A stretch of DNA of 7,969 bases from Clostridia bacterium (GCA_900763355.1 CAAFJY010000092.1:1-7969), one strand, 5' to 3'; shown: positions 1 through 7,060, numbered from the stretch's first letter. Notes: a model not told the origin generated them from the sequence alone. Made by a program: numbers and translations.

Positions 1-12
1 ACTTTTTTCTTC

Positions 13-41
13 TTGCCAAGACGGGGCCTTTCCTGTAAAAT
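13..41 (+). promoter_or_regulatory. Probable SigA-type promoter of the ttcA-like gene
   Basis: TTGCCA at 13-18 and TAAAAT at 36-41 are separated by 17 nt, and each matches the consensus at 5 of 6 positions. The predicted transcription start is near 46-48. That puts the AGGAG ribosome site (48-52) at the very 5' end of the message and gives a leader of only about 14-16 nt. The T-rich run at 3-9 may be the tail of an upstream terminator outside the window. Confidence 0.5.
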
Positions 42-61
42 CGGGACAGGAGTTGAGTCAA

Positions 62-790
62 ATGCAAAAGATGCTTTCCCTGGTGCGCCAGTGCGCCGAA
101 GATTACCGGATGATCGCCCCCGGCGACCGCATCGCCGTTGGGGTCTCCGGCGGAAAAGATTCCCTCACCCTGCTGCGGCTGCTGGCCGAGCTGCAGCGCT
201 TTTACCCCGCCCCCTTTTCCCTCACGGCCATCACCCTGGACATGGGGTATCCCGGGATGGATTTCTCCCCCGTGGCGGCCCTGTGCCGGGAGCTGGACGT
301 GCCCTATATCCTCCGCCCCACCCAAATCCGGGAGATCGTCTTTGATATCCGCAAAGAGAGCAACCCCTGCTCCCTGTGCGCCAAGCTCCGCCGGGGCATC
401 CTCAACGAAGAAGCCCTGAACCAGGGCTGCAATAAGGTAGCCCTGGGCCACCATTTCGACGACGTGGCCGAGACCTTTGCCCTCTCCTTGATCTATGAAG
501 GGCGGCTGGGGTGCTTCCTCCCGGTGACTCATCTGGACAAGACGGGGCTGACGTCCATCCGCCCTCTCCTCTATCTCCACGAAAAGACCATCCGCAATTT
601 TGCTGAAAAGATGGCCCTCCCCGTGGTCTTCAACCCCTGTCCCGCCGACAAGCACACCCAGCGGGAGGAGGTCAAGACCCTCCTGTACCAGATGGAGGGC
701 CGCTACCCCGGCTTCAAGCAAAACATCCTGGGGGCGCTGCAGCGCTCCCCGCTCCCCGGGTGGCAGCCCGCGCCAAAACAGCAACGGTAA
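62..790 (+). CDS. ttcA: TtcA-like tRNA 2-thiocytidine biosynthesis (PP-loop ATPase) protein
   Basis: This is a 242-residue cytoplasmic PP-loop enzyme of the TtcA/TtuA group. Family members adenylate a tRNA base and replace its oxygen with sulfur; in E. coli TtcA the target is cytidine 32. The P-loop SGGKDS is at residues 29-34. GHHFDDVAET (129-138) is the family's GHHxDD motif. C103 and C106 (PCSLC) plus C193 (NPCPAD) are the three cysteines expected to hold a [4Fe-4S] cluster. It is shorter than E. coli TtcA (about 311 aa) but looks intact. The ATG at 62 is preferred over the in-frame TTG at 53 because AGGAG (48-52) sits 9 nt before the ATG and directly abuts the TTG. It appears monocistronic, with its own promoter and a strong terminator. 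The exact tRNA target in this organism is not certain. Confidence 0.87.
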   Translation: MQKMLSLVRQCAEDYRMIAPGDRIAVGVSGGKDSLTLLRLLAELQRFYPAPFSLTAITLDMGYPGMDFSPVAALCRELDVPYILRPTQIREIVFDIRKESNPCSLCAKLRRGILNEEALNQGCNKVALGHHFDDVAETFALSLIYEGRLGCFLPVTHLDKTGLTSIRPLLYLHEKTIRNFAEKMALPVVFNPCPADKHTQREEVKTLLYQMEGRYPGFKQNILGALQRSPLPGWQPAPKQQR

Positions 791-793
791 CAT

Positions 794-838
794 AAAAAAC
801 GCTCCCCGCGCCGAGCTCTGGCGCGGGGAGCCATTTTT
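794..838. terminator. Bidirectional intrinsic terminator between convergent genes
   Basis: A perfect 12-bp GC-rich stem pairs 801-812 with 820-831 around a 7-nt loop (GAGCTCT). TTTTT at 834-838 follows on the plus strand. AAAAAA at 794-799 gives the U-run for the minus strand. It ends the ttcA-like transcript and the convergent DUF2508 transcript; the DUF2508 stop codon (837-839) overlaps the T-run. Confidence 0.92.
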
Positions 839-1097
839 ATCGGAGGACCTGGAAGCACCGCAGGTTTTCCTCCCGGATCTTTTGAAGAAGATGGGAATAC
901 CGCCGCTGGAGAGCGTTCATCTCATAGACACAAGCGGAGATGAGCTCCGGGTCGGTCACCTGCTCAAAGGCGGCGCGGACCTGCTTCTGCTGGGCCAGGA
1001 CATCCCGGTATTCCTCCAGCAGGCGCTGCTGCTCCGCTCCCAGCCCGCCTTTTCGCCCGGGGGCGCGTTTTTCCTGTTTTTCCTGGGTACACTGCAT
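837..1097 (-). CDS. Small DUF2508 (YaaL-like) family protein
   Basis: This encodes 86 residues with no signal peptide or membrane segment. The first 20 or so residues are basic and rich in Gly, Lys and Arg. The rest is predicted as two amphipathic helices (about 22-46 and 50-82), with the run FEQVTDPELISACVYEMNAL (44-63) followed by RRYSHLL. This pattern resembles the YaaL/DUF2508 family of Firmicutes, which has no established biochemical role and in Bacillus lies beside recR; here it is not beside recR. The start is supported by GAGGTG (complement of 1103-1108) 5 nt before the ATG. I found no convincing minus-strand promoter in 1110-1260. The gene is divergent from the topoisomerase operon and convergent with ttcA. 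It is convincing as a gene because of its ribosome site, fitted terminator and independent strand; the family call is by eye. Confidence 0.68.
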   Translation of the reverse strand: MQCTQEKQEKRAPGRKGGLGAEQQRLLEEYRDVLAQQKQVRAAFEQVTDPELISACVYEMNALQRRYSHLLQKIREENLRCFQVLR

Positions 1098-1140
1098 ATC
1101 GTCACCTCATTTAAGTAGTGGGCCTTTTCCCTTTTCCTTC

Positions 1141-1166
1141 AAAGTATCCCCCGGGTGGGGGACTTT
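1141..1166. repeat. Imperfect inverted repeat in the divergent intergenic region
   Basis: AAAGT-AT-CCCCC (1141-1152) pairs with GGGGG-ACTTT (1157-1166) around the 4-base loop GGGT, with a two-base AT bulge. It lies in the leader of the minus-strand DUF2508 gene and upstream of the topoisomerase promoter. No T-run follows closely on either strand, so it does not look like a terminator. An operator or a leader hairpin is possible, but there is no direct support for either. Confidence 0.4.
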
Positions 1167-1211
1167 CATACCGGCTTTTTCCCGCAGAGGCGGATTTTTC
1201 TTCCGGAGGAT

Positions 1212-1240
1212 TTGACAGGCGAACGCTTTTTCGATACAAT
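1212..1240 (+). promoter_or_regulatory. Strong SigA-type promoter of the topoisomerase operon
   Basis: A perfect -35 box TTGACA (1212-1217) and a -10 box TACAAT (1235-1240, 5 of 6) are separated by exactly 17 nt. The predicted transcription start is near 1247, giving a leader of about 22 nt that carries AAGGAGGT (1257-1264) just before the ATG at 1269. The short leader leaves no room for a riboswitch. Confidence 0.85.
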
Positions 1241-1268
1241 ATTATGAAGGCTTTTTAAGGAGGTCCCT

Positions 1269-3269
1269 ATGGCAAAAGCAGATCAGCGCTACGGCAACGA
1301 GAGCATCTCCGCCCTCAAGGGAGCCGACCGGGTGCGCAAGCGCCCCGGGGTCATTTTCGGCTCGGACGGGCTGGACGGATGCCAGCACGCCTTTTTTGAA
1401 ATACTGTCCAACTCCATCGACGAGGCCCGGGAGGGCCACGGCGACCGCATCAACGTCACCCGCTACCTGGACCACTCCATCGAGATCGAGGACTTTGGCC
1501 GCGGGATGCCCCTGGATTACAACGAAAAGGAGCAGCGGTACAACTGGGAGCTCATCTACTGCGAGCTCTATGCCGGGGGAAAATACAGCAACAACAGCGG
1601 GGAAAACTATGAGTTCTCCCTGGGTCTCAACGGTCTGGGCGCCTGCGCTACCCAGTATTCCTCGGAGTTTTTTGACGTCATCTCCCGGCGGGATGGGTTT
1701 GAATACCGGCTCCATTTCGAGCACGGGGAAAACAAGACCGACGCCCCCAACGGCATTGTCAAGACCCCCTATGCGGGCAAGCGCACCGGCACCATCCAGC
1801 ACTTCAAGCCCGACATCCAGGTCTTTACCGATATCAACATCCCTCTGTCCTTTTTCCAGGAGACCCTCAAGCGCCAGGCGGTGGTCAACGCCGGCCTGCG
1901 CTTCGTTCTGAAAAACGAGACCGAGCCCGGCAAGTTCGAGACCTCGGAATTTCTATATGCCAACGGCATCCTGGATTATGTCAACGAGCTGGCAGGGGAA
2001 AGCTCCCTCACCCTCCCCCACTATGCCAAGTCCGAGCGGGTGGGCCGGGACCGGGAGGACAAGCCCGAATACCGGGTCAAAGCCGAAGCGGCCTTCTGCT
2101 TCTCCAATGTGAGCCCCGTCATCGAATATTACCACAACTCCTCATGGTTGGAGCACGGCGGGGCCCCGGACAAGGCGGCTCGTTCGGCCTTTGTCTCCGC
2201 CATCGACGCCTATCTGAAAAAACGGGGAAAATACCAGAAAAACGAGAGCAAGGTGGGCTGGAACGACATTTCCGACAGTCTCATCCTGGTGACCAACGGC
2301 TTTTCCACCTATACCTCCTATGAAAACCAGACCAAAAAGTCCATCACCAATAAATTCATCCAGGAGATGATGACCGAGTTCCTCCGCTCCTCCCTGGAAA
2401 TTTATTTCACCGAAAACCAGCAGGAGGCCGACCGCATCGCCGACCAGGTGCTGGTGAACAAGCGCTCCCGGGAACAGGCCGAGCGCACCCGTCTCAACCT
2501 GAAAAAGAAGCTCTCCGGCTCCATCGACATCACCAACCGGGTGCAGAAGTTCGTGGACTGCCGCACCCAGGACGTTGCCCGCCGGGAGCTCTATATCGTA
2601 GAGGGCGACTCCGCTCTGGGCTCGGTCAAGCAGGGGCGGGACGCGGAATATCAGGCCATCATGCCCGTCCGGGGCAAGATCCTCAACTGCCTCAAGGTGG
2701 AATATGACCGCATTTTCAAAAGCGAGATCATCACCGACCTGCTGCGGGTCCTGGGCTGCGGGGTGGAGGTCAAAAGCAAGGTCAAGGACATCAATTCCTT
2801 TGATCTCTCCGCCCTGCGGTGGAACAAGATCATCATCTGCACCGATGCCGACGTGGACGGCTACCAGATCCGCACCCTCATCCTCACCATGCTCTATCGC
2901 CTGACCCCCACCCTCATCCGGGAGGGGTATGTGTATATCGCCGAATCCCCCCTGTACGAGATCACCTGCAAGGGCCGGGAGACCCCCTATTTCGCCTATA
3001 CCGACAAGGAAAAGGACGCTCTGGTCAAGGAGCTGGAGGGCAAAAAGCTCACCATCATGCGCTCCAAGGGCCTGGGTGAAAACGAGCCCGAGATGATGTG
3101 GGAGACCACCATGAACCCGGAGACCCGCCGTCTCATCCGCATCCTCCCCGGGGATGCCGAGGAGAGCGCCCGGATGTTCGACGTCCTTTTGGGCAACAAT
3201 CTGGAGGGGCGCAAGGACTACATCGCCCAGCACGGGGCCAGATTCTTGGATCTGGCCGATCTTTCGTAA
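1269..3269 (+). CDS. parE: Type IIA DNA topoisomerase subunit B (ParE/GyrB-type ATPase)
   Basis: This 666-residue subunit is the ATPase and Toprim half of a type IIA topoisomerase, which uses ATP binding to drive DNA strand passage with the A subunit encoded next. GHKL ATPase motifs in order are E44 and N48 (N box), D75 with GRG (77-79), AGGK (102-105) and GLNGLG (119-124). The transducer QTK loop is at 354-356. Toprim residues are E445 (EGDSA), D526 and D528 (TDADVDG 525-531), then KGLGE (600-604) and WETTMNPETR (611-620). All metal and ATP residues expected from E. coli GyrB are present. The length suits the short Gram-positive GyrB/ParE form, without the long E. coli insertion. Variant positions are Asn121 in place of the usual His of GLHGVG, and Leu450 in place of the second Gly of EGDSAGGS. 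The ATG has AAGGAGGT (1257-1264) 4 nt upstream. The stop is 12 nt before the A-subunit gene. ParE is preferred over GyrB because of the partner's tail. Confidence 0.9.
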   Translation: MAKADQRYGNESISALKGADRVRKRPGVIFGSDGLDGCQHAFFEILSNSIDEAREGHGDRINVTRYLDHSIEIEDFGRGMPLDYNEKEQRYNWELIYCELYAGGKYSNNSGENYEFSLGLNGLGACATQYSSEFFDVISRRDGFEYRLHFEHGENKTDAPNGIVKTPYAGKRTGTIQHFKPDIQVFTDINIPLSFFQETLKRQAVVNAGLRFVLKNETEPGKFETSEFLYANGILDYVNELAGESSLTLPHYAKSERVGRDREDKPEYRVKAEAAFCFSNVSPVIEYYHNSSWLEHGGAPDKAARSAFVSAIDAYLKKRGKYQKNESKVGWNDISDSLILVTNGFSTYTSYENQTKKSITNKFIQEMMTEFLRSSLEIYFTENQQEADRIADQVLVNKRSREQAERTRLNLKKKLSGSIDITNRVQKFVDCRTQDVARRELYIVEGDSALGSVKQGRDAEYQAIMPVRGKILNCLKVEYDRIFKSEIITDLLRVLGCGVEVKSKVKDINSFDLSALRWNKIIICTDADVDGYQIRTLILTMLYRLTPTLIREGYVYIAESPLYEITCKGRETPYFAYTDKEKDALVKELEGKKLTIMRSKGLGENEPEMMWETTMNPETRRLIRILPGDAEESARMFDVLLGNNLEGRKDYIAQHGARFLDLADLS

Positions 3270-3281
3270 AGGAGCCGGCCC

Positions 3282-5462
3282 ATGAACAATAAAATTTATA
3301 TGGAGCAGGCGGTGCCGGAGACGCTGGAGACCAACTTCATGCCCTATGCCATGAGCGTCATCGTCTCCCGCGCCCTGCCGGAGATCGACGGCTTCAAGCC
3401 CTCTCACCGCAAGCTCCTCTATACCATGTACAAAATGGGGCTGCTCACCGGTGTCCGAACCAAATCGGCCAACGTGGTAGGGCAGACCATGCGGCTGAAC
3501 CCTCACGGCGACGCTGCCATTTATGATACTCTCGTCCGTCTCAGCCGGGGCAACGGGTCCCTGCTCATGCCCTTTGTGGATTCCAAGGGCAACTTCGGCA
3601 AGGTCTATTCCCGGGATATGGCCTATGCCGCCCCCCGGTATACCGAGGTCAAGCTGGACAAGTTCTGCGCCGAGCTCTTTTCCGACATCGACGCCGACGC
3701 GGTGGATTTCGCCGACAACTATGACGGCACCATGAAGGAGCCCCTCCTTCTCCCCACCAGCTTCCCCAACATTCTGGTCAACCCCAACCTGGGCATCGCC
3801 GTGGGCATGGCCTGCCAGACCTGCGGCTTTGACCTGAACGAGGTGTGCCGCACGGCCATCGAGCGCATCAAAAATCCCCAGCACGACCTGCTTTCCACCC
3901 TGGTGGCCCCCGATTTCCCCACCGGCGGTGAGCTGATCTATGACCGCGCCCAGTTGGAGGAGATCTACCGCACCGGCCGGGGGTCCTTCAAGGTCCGCGC
4001 CCGGTGGAATTACCAGAAAAAGGACAATCTCATCGAGATCACCGAGATTCCCTACACCACCACGGTGGAAGCCATCATGGACAAGATCACCGAGCTGGTG
4101 AAGGGCGGGAAGATCCGGGAGATCTCCGACATCCGGGACGAGAGCGACAAATCCGGCCTCAAGCTCACCATCGACCTCAAGCGCGGGGTGGACGCCGAAA
4201 AGCTCATGGCCAAGCTCATGAAGCTCACCCCCCTGTGCGACAGCTTTTCCTGCAACTTCAACATCCTCATCGGGGGGATGCCCCGGGTCATGGGGGTGGG
4301 CGAGATCCTGGACGAGTGGACGGCCTGGCGCACCGAGTGCGTCCGGCGCAAGCTCTTCTTTGACCTGCAGAAAAAGCAGGCCAAGCTCCACCTGCTGAAG
4401 GGTCTGAAAAAGATCCTCCTGGACATCGACCGGGCCATCGCCATCATCCGGGACACCGAGGAAGACTCCGAGGTCATCCCCAACCTGATGATCGGCTTCG
4501 GCATCGACGAGCAGCAGGCCGACTTCATCGCCGAGATCAAGCTCCGCAACATCAACAAGGAGCACATCCTCAAGCGTCTGCAGGAGGTCAAGGATCTCCA
4601 GGACGAGATCGACCGGCTGGAGGATCTCCTGTCCAGCAAGGCAAAGCTGCAAAAATACATCATCCGCGAGCTGGAGGATATTATTCAGAAATACCCCACG
4701 CAGCGTCATACTCAGATCGTTTACGGCGACCAGGTGGAGGAATATGACGAGAGCCAGCAGATCGAGGACTATCTGGTGCGCATCTTCCTCTCCCGGGAGG
4801 GGTATTTCAAGAAGATCACGTCCCAGTCCCTCCGGGTGAGCAGCGAGCAAAAGCTCAAAGAGGGTGACGCCCTCCGCCAGAGCCTGGAGGCCACCAACAA
4901 GGCCGATGTCATCTTCCTCACCAACCGCTGCCAGGCCTACAAGGCCAGGCTCTTTGAATTCGACGACAGCAAGGCCAGCGTCCTGGGGGATTATCTCCCG
5001 CAGAAGCTGGGGATGGACGAGGGGGAGAGCCCCATTTTCGTCCTCCTCCCCGGGGATTACAAGGGGAACCTGATCTCGGTCTTTGAAAACGGCAAGGCCG
5101 CCAAGGTGGAGCTCTCTGCCTTTGAGACCAAATCCAACCGGCGAAAGCTGACAGCTTCCCTTTCGGACAAATCCCCTGTGGTGGCGCTCTTCCACGGCCA
5201 GCCCGATGTGGAGATCGCTCTCTATACCCAGAGCCGCCTGCTCATCCTCAACACCGCACTCCTCCAGGCCAAGACCACCCGCAGCACCCAGGGCGTGGCG
5301 GTCTTTACCCTAAAAAAGAACCAGCAGGTGGTCCGGGCCATCCCCCTGGACCAGGCGGGGGTGGAAAACCCCGGGCGCTACCGCACCCGCACCCTCCCCG
5401 CCGCCGGCGCTCTCACCCGGGATGAGGATTCCCCCGACAAGCAGCTCTCCCTGCTGGACTGA
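3282..5462 (+). CDS. parC: Type IIA DNA topoisomerase subunit A (ParC-like, no GyrA box)
   Basis: This 726-residue breakage-reunion subunit forms the covalent 5'-phosphotyrosine link to DNA and pairs with the B subunit just upstream. The N-terminal core carries SVIVSRALPEIDG (25-37), PSHRKLLY (40-47) and NPHGDAAIYDT (73-83). The catalytic Tyr120 is preceded by Arg119 in AAPRYTE (116-122). Charged helices at about 350-470 form the coiled-coil dimer arm. A beta-pinwheel-like tail begins near 495. The canonical GyrA box (QRRGGKG-like) is not seen; the equivalent stretch (about 561-580) lacks it, which favours topoisomerase IV-like decatenation over negative supercoiling. Residue Ala78 sits where E. 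coli GyrA has Ser83, while Asp82 (E. coli Asp87) is kept. AAAGGAG (3268-3274) lies 7 nt before the ATG and overlaps the parE stop, so the genes are co-transcribed and probably made in fixed ratio. It could still be annotated gyrase A elsewhere. Confidence 0.9.
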   Translation: MNNKIYMEQAVPETLETNFMPYAMSVIVSRALPEIDGFKPSHRKLLYTMYKMGLLTGVRTKSANVVGQTMRLNPHGDAAIYDTLVRLSRGNGSLLMPFVDSKGNFGKVYSRDMAYAAPRYTEVKLDKFCAELFSDIDADAVDFADNYDGTMKEPLLLPTSFPNILVNPNLGIAVGMACQTCGFDLNEVCRTAIERIKNPQHDLLSTLVAPDFPTGGELIYDRAQLEEIYRTGRGSFKVRARWNYQKKDNLIEITEIPYTTTVEAIMDKITELVKGGKIREISDIRDESDKSGLKLTIDLKRGVDAEKLMAKLMKLTPLCDSFSCNFNILIGGMPRVMGVGEILDEWTAWRTECVRRKLFFDLQKKQAKLHLLKGLKKILLDIDRAIAIIRDTEEDSEVIPNLMIGFGIDEQQADFIAEIKLRNINKEHILKRLQEVKDLQDEIDRLEDLLSSKAKLQKYIIRELEDIIQKYPTQRHTQIVYGDQVEEYDESQQIEDYLVRIFLSREGYFKKITSQSLRVSSEQKLKEGDALRQSLEATNKADVIFLTNRCQAYKARLFEFDDSKASVLGDYLPQKLGMDEGESPIFVLLPGDYKGNLISVFENGKAAKVELSAFETKSNRRKLTASLSDKSPVVALFHGQPDVEIALYTQSRLLILNTALLQAKTTRSTQGVAVFTLKKNQQVVRAIPLDQAGVENPGRYRTRTLPAAGALTRDEDSPDKQLSLLD

Positions 5463-5467
5463 CCTTT

Positions 5468-5542
5468 CCGAAAAAAACGGGCTTTCCCCCCGAAAAAGCC
5501 GGGCTTTCCCCGCCATTTCCCTGAAAAAGGAGGGTTTTCCCC
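5468..5542 (+). repeat. Three copies of a 22-bp repeat in the parC-EamA intergenic gap
   Basis: Copies at 5468-5489 and 5490-5511 are directly tandem and differ at 2 of 22 positions. A third, diverged copy (4 mismatches against the second) is at 5521-5542 after a 9-nt spacer. The shared pattern is CNGAAAAA, three variable bases, GGG, a T-rich tetrad, CCCC. The third copy holds the AAGGAGG ribosome site (5527-5533) of the next gene. A weak stem, GGCTTT (5480-5485) with AAAGCC (5495-5500), forms across copies 1 and 2 but lacks a good U-run, so no efficient terminator follows parC. No clear promoter is visible in this gap either. Confidence 0.75.
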
Positions 5543-5543
5543 C

Positions 5544-6491
5544 ATGGAACGTGCCAAACAGAATCCCTATACCCGCCCCCTGACGGTGTGGGTGCTCGCC
5601 ACCGTCTGCGGCTTCCTCTGGGGGAGCGCTTCCCCCTGCATCAAGCTGGGGTATCAGGCCTTTTCCATCCCTGCCGGGGACCCGGCGGGACAGATCCTCT
5701 TCGCCGGGGTGCGGTTTTTCCTGGCGGGGGCGGCCATCGTCCTGTGCGGCTCCCTCCGGCAGAAAAAGCTGCTCTTCCCCCGCAGCGGCGGCGACTGGGG
5801 CCGGGTGGCGCTGCTGTCCCTGGCCCAGACCTCGGTGCTCTATTTCTTCTTTTACATCGGGACGGCCCACACCACGGGGGTCAACGCCTCCATCATCCAG
5901 GCCACGGGGACCTTTGCCGCCATCCTCCTGTCCGGGACCCTCTTCCGGCAGGAGACCCTCACCGCCCGGAAGCTCCTGGGCTGCGCCGTGGGCTTTGCCG
6001 GGGTGGTGGTCATCAATCTGGGCGGACTGTCCTTCCATTTCGACCTGCTGGGGGATGGCTTTGTGTTCATCGCCTCCATCAGCTCCGGTCTGGCCAACAT
6101 CCTCATCAAGCGCTATTCCCAGCACATGGACAACACCACCCTCATCGGCTGGCAATATGTCCTGGGGGGCGGGGTGATGACGCTGGGGGCCCTTTTGGCC
6201 GGGGGACGCATCCGGCCTGCTTCCCCCTGGGCGCTCCCCCTGCTGTGCTATCTGGTGTTCATCTCCTCGGTGGCCCGGGTGCTGTGGGGGTTGCTGCTGA
6301 AGCACAATCCCGTGTCCAGGATCAGTATGTACGGTCTCATGAAGCCCATCTTCGGCGTGCTGCTGTCCAGCCTGCTGCTGGGCGAGCTGTCGTCCTTTGG
6401 CTGGGGCGGACTGGCCGCGCTGGCTCTGGTGTGCGGGGGGATCGTCATCGTCAGCCGCCCGTCCCCGGACAAGGAGGTCTCTTCCCAATGA
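5544..6491 (+). CDS. EamA-family (drug/metabolite transporter superfamily) membrane protein
   Basis: This 315-residue, very hydrophobic inner-membrane protein has the two-fold EamA repeat and about ten predicted membrane segments. The first segment starts near residue 13 with GFLWGSASPCIKLG (23-36). The first repeat ends around QATGTFAAILLSGTLFRQE (119-137) and the second around KPIFGVLLSSLLLGE (267-281). The paired helix-then-Glu pattern (E137, E281) is typical of the family. Family members export or import metabolites, amino acids or drugs; the substrate cannot be read from sequence. AAGGAGG (5527-5533) lies 10 nt before the ATG. The stop codon overlaps the start of the DUF1003 gene by four bases, so the two are translated together. 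Transcription may come by read-through from the topoisomerase operon, since neither a strong terminator nor a promoter is seen between them. Confidence 0.88.
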   Translation: MERAKQNPYTRPLTVWVLATVCGFLWGSASPCIKLGYQAFSIPAGDPAGQILFAGVRFFLAGAAIVLCGSLRQKKLLFPRSGGDWGRVALLSLAQTSVLYFFFYIGTAHTTGVNASIIQATGTFAAILLSGTLFRQETLTARKLLGCAVGFAGVVVINLGGLSFHFDLLGDGFVFIASISSGLANILIKRYSQHMDNTTLIGWQYVLGGGVMTLGALLAGGRIRPASPWALPLLCYLVFISSVARVLWGLLLKHNPVSRISMYGLMKPIFGVLLSSLLLGELSSFGWGGLAALALVCGGIVIVSRPSPDKEVSSQ

Positions 6492-7021
6492 AAGAACGCA
6501 ATCGTCTCATCCGCGAGGTCCTGGCCGACGTCCGCCGGGACATGACCGACGAGGAGATCCTCGCCCTCCTCTCCCAGAGCCGCGTCTCGGAAAACACCGA
6601 GCGCTCTTCCCAAAAGGACACGCTGGGCCAGCGAGCCGCCGACCGGATCGCCCGGTTTGCCGGGAGCTGGGGGTTCATTTTCACCTTTGTGGCCGTCCTC
6701 CTGGCGTGGATGGTAGGCAACGTTTTGCTGGCGGCGGGAGCCTTTGACCCCTACCCCTTCATCCTGCTCAACCTGGTGCTCTCCTGCGTGGCGGCCATCC
6801 AGGCCCCCCTCATCATGATGAGCCAGAACCGTCAGGAGGAAAAGGACCGCCGCCGGGCCGAAAACGATTACAAGGTCAATCTCAAGACCGAGATCATGAT
6901 CGACGAGCTCTACACCAAGATGAACCGCATCCTGGCCCAGCAGGAGCACATCCTCCGTCAGCTCCGGGACCAGGCTCCCTCCTCCGGGGAGGAGCCCCCG
7001 GCAGAGCCCCCGAAAAACTAG
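6488..7021 (+). CDS. DUF1003 family membrane protein
   Basis: This 177-residue protein is recognisable as DUF1003 from LGQRAADRIARFAGSWGF (46-63), the segment FDPYPFILLNLVLSC (86-100), then AAIQAPLIMMSQNRQEEKDR (102-121) and VNLKTE (130-135). Two transmembrane helices (about 62-84 and 90-112) make a tight hairpin. It is flanked by a charged N-terminal region and a long C-terminal helix (about 113-162) that is probably cytoplasmic and coiled. The last residues are Pro/Glu-rich. The molecular function of DUF1003 is unknown. The start is the ATG in the ATGA overlap with the EamA stop, with AAGGAGGT at 6471-6478, 9 nt upstream. The reading frame stays open far upstream, across the EamA gene, but only this start has a ribosome site and family homology. 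A strong terminator follows 11 nt after the stop. Confidence 0.88.
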   Translation: MKERNRLIREVLADVRRDMTDEEILALLSQSRVSENTERSSQKDTLGQRAADRIARFAGSWGFIFTFVAVLLAWMVGNVLLAAGAFDPYPFILLNLVLSCVAAIQAPLIMMSQNRQEEKDRRRAENDYKVNLKTEIMIDELYTKMNRILAQQEHILRQLRDQAPSSGEEPPAEPPKN

Positions 7022-7031
7022 ATCATGTCAG

Positions 7032-7060
7032 GCGGCAGGGGTCTCCCCTGCCGCTTTTTT
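7032..7060 (+). terminator. Intrinsic terminator after the EamA-DUF1003 pair
   Basis: A perfect 10-bp stem pairs GCGGCAGGGG (7032-7041) with CCCCTGCCGC (7045-7054) around a TCT triloop. Six Ts follow at 7055-7060. It ends transcription from the EamA-DUF1003 genes, so the next gene needs its own promoter. Confidence 0.93.

Noticed and set aside
53..61. TTG start for the ttcA-like gene.
   Set aside because: AGGAG ends directly at this TTG with no spacing, whereas the ATG at 62 is 9 nt downstream of it.
2142..5195. A 1017-codon open frame on the minus strand lying across both topoisomerase genes.
   Set aside because: Its translation is low-complexity and rich in Gly, Leu, Val, Asp and His, with no recognisable domain. 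It spans two well-supported genes on the other strand and is a by-product of GC-rich codon use.
5588..6487. In-frame upstream extension of the DUF1003 gene across the EamA gene.
   Set aside because: The extension is out of frame with the transporter, has Pro/Gly/His-rich composition and no family match. The ATG at 6488 has the ribosome site and the DUF1003 homology begins after it.
5310..6488. A 392-codon minus-strand open frame opposite the end of parC and the EamA gene.
   Set aside because: The product is Gln/Gly/Pro/His-rich with no domain, and it sits opposite a clear membrane protein gene. It is treated as a shadow.
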